From: a virus
Length of the DNA: 42,695 bases
Direction: 5' to 3' (one strand)
IMG/VR virus record: IMGVR_UViG_3300036832_001439
Span: 1-42,695 of that record
The notes beneath the pieces are model-generated. The model did not search any database, was not told the DNA's origin, and saw only the letters and a program-made list of their open reading frames with translations. This document shows, piece by piece, positions 41,101 through 42,695 of this stretch (position 1 is its first letter; each line of letters opens with the position of its first letter). The translations under genes were made by a program, and so were the position numbers.

Positions 41101-41484
41101 GAACTCGCCGTGGTTGCGCTTCCAGTCGCTCTCCTTCCACTTGCGCTTCTTGGCGATGTCGTAGTGCTGCGCCGCGGCCACGCTGGTGGCCACGTAAGAC
41201 TTCACGATGGCCTTGGCCATGGTGGCCCCACGCTGCGCACCGAACTCGTCCAGGAAGGCCTGGATCTCGCCCCGATGCTTCTCGATCTCGGTGGCGGTGG
41301 CGTTCTGGATGGCGTGCAGCAGCATCGCCTTGAACGCATCGCCCTCCTTGGGGTCGTCCCAGCGCCGCATCACGTCCGCGTGCGCCGCGCGTGCGCGAAC
41401 CAGGTCGAAGGTGGGGTCCTGCGGGTCGGCGCCGAAGTGGTGGTGGTCGAGTTGCACCGGCTTGCGGCTGGTCTTGACGGACAT
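38170..41484 (-). CDS. Large unknown virion-region protein (1104 aa)
   Basis: ATG 41484 is chosen, three bases after the HNH gene stop (41487); the frame is open to 41604 but as a shadow of the HNH gene. The protein is soluble, rich in His, Lys, Arg, Asp and Gln, and without membrane helices or Cys. I see no recognised enzyme motif. It has helical regions (RKAREAAEAAERERRRLGGG, an acidic GGDDADAGAAAAKEEEAKV) and an N-terminal LHAIQNATATEIEKHR segment. Its location next to portal and gpF-like genes suggests an internal or ejected virion protein. Confidence 0.7.
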   Translation of the reverse strand: MSVKTSRKPVQLDHHHFGADPQDPTFDLVRARAAHADVMRRWDDPKEGDAFKAMLLHAIQNATATEIEKHRGEIQAFLDEFGAQRGATMAKAIVKSYVATSVAAAQHYDIAKKRKWKESDWKRNHGEFSSFVGAMHAAGDVARERAQRGSYTAAPGLAHEGDYGPSYAEHMRNQAILTHAAAIAGAGRRSQDVVYRIKDKKGNVRDVVPSRGQLPKLKRGERLLGERGAGIKGDDLTMGDHSFNLMQALGVSPATSAAVAGGAIGREGMNFHQAWLNHENANYGSDVGMAYTHIESGAKALGAIAAGSPKAQVAAKVGHFVGSHGEDAEKVLGPHGRKSAYKYRGVERKVDAKNLPTKEPGGTKEEQVSRYHDALVGRIATNIPHAATHALNLASGYTAPSHGYLLDRKGEVINEAHGYGDDHYLPFKLSGMHRMKNGSYIRTRSTGGPTTEDIYAASVSGGKKFTVASRQGTYEVEFDPAFTHNKRFGDIALGMSKRYGKLLDAVKEGKVHARGEVDEGQYEDWVNAYRVANPNDANLEQNAHNDADRKVREQHSGKGRTIRLDGEGYQYALTSLQSMYPYYIKSATYTKPHDQRFWDRTGDSELDRDGKPIEGGAPSHLQRIGNSAEIDEGYVKARHIKSQDALVGYFDPTIAGDIKRLATDKDAKGVSTLSGGKVRGDLAHYQNWRNNPYRDPQNLAANTPEARRKAREAAEAAERERRRLGGGTGAQGSGRPGRWGEMGQEEKDMYNLVLATHKYNASKGIRDNLISQYAGNRQAFRDAWADNPHGTKTYVEDAHGKTPLTRTRVHGDSNDDTAMTVLEKENLKDVYRGIRDQLASKENIALRAQMQEGARKAYDPKKHAEEWDQDRHPMAYQEHRPVDLAEALYPPGTPNGNKARTDFIPAAKRLVGLERQAERHETDLGTPEEDRWHLQEAILNAGVGGGDDADAGAAAAKEEEAKVKHRTGELQREHSDFADSLKAGLRGTYEAHQREEPDPGDTEDNPEHEDWAAKNKHLEVAHERVDEHDNSAAGWAKVKEALADLHGQHPDLKLRGPNGLPMPMQAVRDQVDEVIEELENVHKQEQPRYVLSKRNGQLWITKVA

Positions 41485-41486
41485 CG

Positions 41487-41564
41487 CTACCTCTTTGCCT
41501 GGTACTTGCCGGTGGTGCCACCCTGGCCTGGGCCCTGCACCTGCGGGTTCTTGCGGGCTTCCTC
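41487..41564 (-). repeat. Duplicated portal 3' end, copy in the HNH gene
   Basis: Codes the final 26 residues of the HNH frame. 19 of 26 residues match the last 26 of the portal-like protein (42092-42169); the 17-base stretch GCCTGGTACTTGCCGGT on the plus strand is identical in both copies. Confidence 0.85.
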
Positions 41565-42014
41565 GGACTCCTTGTGCTTCCACACCCGAGCACACGTACG
41601 ACACTCCCGCTTGTTCCTGCCGGGAGGGTGGTAGGTGTTCTCCGGAGTGAATTCATGACCCTGGTTGCAGTGCGTCTTGCGCGCGTTGCGATGGTTGCCG
41701 TGCCGAACTTGATCACTGATGTTCTCTGCGCGGGTACCCCATGCCAGGTTGTCGGCGTGGTTGTTCAACTCGTTGCCGTCCAGGTGTCGAACCTCGCACC
41801 CGTCCGGGCGTGGGCCATGGAACGTCTCGCACACCAGCGCGTGCACCTGGTAGGGCCGTGGCTTTCCGGTTCGGATGCCGATCACCAGATATCCACGATC
41901 ACTCAGCCTGGGCCGCAGCAGACCCTTCGGTCCCTTGATCAGCCCGTCATCGGACACGCGGTAGCGCGGGAACCGGGACACGGCTCGCCAGCTGCGGATA
42001 TGTACGATCGGCAT
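41487..42014 (-). CDS. HNH homing endonuclease with NUMOD4-type N-terminus
   Basis: ATG 42014 has GGAGG 7 bases upstream; an ATG at 42095 overlapping the portal stop is also in frame. The 175-aa protein has a NUMOD4-like part (WRAVSRFPRYRVSDDG), then VHALVCETFHGP, CEVRHLDGNELNNH, NLAWGTRAENI, which is the HNH_3 core (H58, H77, N85, N89), and a C-terminal zinc site C116xxGH ... C138xxC141. It cleaves DNA at an insertion site by analogy. The last 26 residues (EEARKNPQVQGPGQG, TTGKYQAKR) are nearly the same as the end of the portal-like protein. Confidence 0.85.
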   Translation of the reverse strand: MPIVHIRSWRAVSRFPRYRVSDDGLIKGPKGLLRPRLSDRGYLVIGIRTGKPRPYQVHALVCETFHGPRPDGCEVRHLDGNELNNHADNLAWGTRAENISDQVRHGNHRNARKTHCNQGHEFTPENTYHPPGRNKRECRTCARVWKHKESEEARKNPQVQGPGQGGTTGKYQAKR

Positions 42015-42091
42015 GGCTGGACCTCCACACAGGTCTGGCATCGAGCCGGGCGGTGACAGCCGCACCGGCTCGTTCAATCCTCGCACGCCGA

Positions 42092-42169
42092 TCATCGCTT
42101 GGCCTGGTACTTGCCGGTCGTTGGGCCCTGCCCAGGACCCTGCGCACCCGGTGCCTGCCGTGCTTGCTC
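42092..42169 (-). repeat. Duplicated portal 3' end, copy in the portal gene
   Basis: Codes AEQARQAPGAQGPGQG plus TTGKYQAKR; counterpart of 41487-41564. Flanks the HNH gene on the upstream side. Confidence 0.85.
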
Positions 42170-42695
42170 AGCATCTTTATAAGACTGCACGAAGCGCGCC
42201 ACGTTCATGGTGTGCGCATCGCGCTGCATCTGGGCCTGCTCGGAGCCGGTGGCCAGGTTCTGCTGGTGGGCCTGGGCCTGGCGCTGGGCGTTCTCCGCGC
42301 CCATCTGGGCCTGCTGGTCCTGGCGGTCCTGGTCCTTGTCCGCGTGGCTCATCTTCTGGTCGGTCTCATCCATCGCCTGCCCGCCCTGGGCCATCTGCTG
42401 GGCGTGCGCATCGGCACCCTGCTGGGCCTGCTGGTCGCCCTGCTCGATGCCCTGCTGACCCTGTTCGAGGCCCTGGTGCGCCTGGGCCAGCTGCATCTGC
42501 TGGGTGGCCAGGCCCATGGCCTGTTCCTGGTTGGCCTGCTGTTCGCGCTGGGCGGCCAGATCGGGGCTGATCTCAGGCAGCTTGGCGGTTTTGCGCAAGA
42601 ACTCCTCCAGGTCCGGATCGGGGAAGAAGGTCATCCCGGCGGTGGTCATCTGCTGGATGAAGGCGCCCAGTTGGGTCAGGTCCGGCGGGTCCACG
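42092..42695 (-). CDS. Portal-like protein, C-terminal part only
   Basis: The frame is open to the right edge of the window, so only 200 C-terminal residues are visible. It has AGMTFFPDPDLEEFLRKTAK at the start of the visible part, as in the final segment of DUF935-type portals, then a long Gln/Ala-rich helical tail (QGLEQGQQGIEQGDQQAQQG) ending in TTGKYQAKR. Gln-rich coiled C-termini occur in portals of this kind. Being followed by an F-like minor head protein and a prohead protease supports the call. The stop overlaps a possible ATG of the HNH frame. Confidence 0.6.
   Translation of the reverse strand, partial: VDPPDLTQLGAFIQQMTTAGMTFFPDPDLEEFLRKTAKLPEISPDLAAQREQQANQEQAMGLATQQMQLAQAHQGLEQGQQGIEQGDQQAQQGADAHAQQMAQGGQAMDETDQKMSHADKDQDRQDQQAQMGAENAQRQAQAHQQNLATGSEQAQMQRDAHTMNVARFVQSYKDAEQARQAPGAQGPGQGPTTGKYQAKR

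Noticed and set aside
1-42695. CRISPR array, tRNA genes, integrase or att sites
   Set aside because: Looked for evenly spaced direct repeats, tRNA-like cloverleafs and recombinase motifs; none were convincing by eye. A tRNAscan or CRISPR finder run could still find weak ones.

Overview
The window is a piece of a tailed-phage (siphovirus-type) genome or prophage from a high-GC actinobacterial host. The evidence is the GC-rich coding with many GTG starts and ATGA/GTGA stop-start overlaps, a streptomycete-like promoter, and a complete, syntenic run of head, connector and tail genes. No integrase, repressor, terminase, endolysin, tRNA or CRISPR array is visible. The host genus cannot be fixed from the sequence. 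Both window edges cut through genes: a hypothetical gene at the left and the portal-like gene at the right.

Left arm, bases 1-8871, plus strand. This holds small, mostly unrecognised genes in tightly overlapping operons. They include several Cys-rich (zinc-type) proteins, an AAA+ ATPase (1961-3442), a two-helix membrane protein (5322-5549) and a ParB-like DGQHR protein (8080-8871). A lone gene (3590-4420) has its own extended -10 promoter with a perfect palindrome at the predicted transcript start, and is bracketed by hairpins, so it looks like an independently regulated cassette. It is followed by a possible structured RNA closed by a 13-bp inverted repeat (4452-4559). A strong terminator at 8879-8921 separates this arm from the convergent virion genes.

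Right arm, 42695 down to 8944, minus strand. In transcription order: the C-terminal end of a portal-like protein; an HNH endonuclease gene whose last 26 codons duplicate the portal C-terminus; a 1104-aa unknown; a Mu gpF-like minor head protein fused to a ParB-like domain; a Pro-rich repeat protein; a secreted-protein cassette flanked by hairpins; a zinc micro-protein; an XkdF-type prohead protease on a long glycine-rich N-terminal extension; an Acb2/Tad1-like protein (probable cyclic-nucleotide sponge, anti-CBASS/Thoeris); an HExxH protein; a 1145-aa protein with an ADP-ribosyltransferase-like R-S-E signature; a scaffold; a decoration protein; the major capsid protein; two paralogous small virion proteins; a Ser/Thr-rich protein; head-tail connectors; the major tail protein; a 44-aa membrane protein; tail assembly chaperones joined by a -1 frameshift at CCCTTTT; a 2004-aa tape measure with two 11-residue repeat blocks and a tail lysozyme domain; and the distal tail genes.

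The most unusual part is 28.0-41.5 kb. There the genes around capsid assembly are very large or fused, carry glycine-rich hydrophobic segments, and include ADP-ribosyltransferase-like, metallopeptidase-like, ParB-like and cyclic-nucleotide-sponge domains. A reasonable inference is that this is a set of packaged or ejected host-takeover and counter-defence proteins co-expressed with the capsid. The sequence supports the individual domain signatures. That they form one system, or are ejected, is inference.
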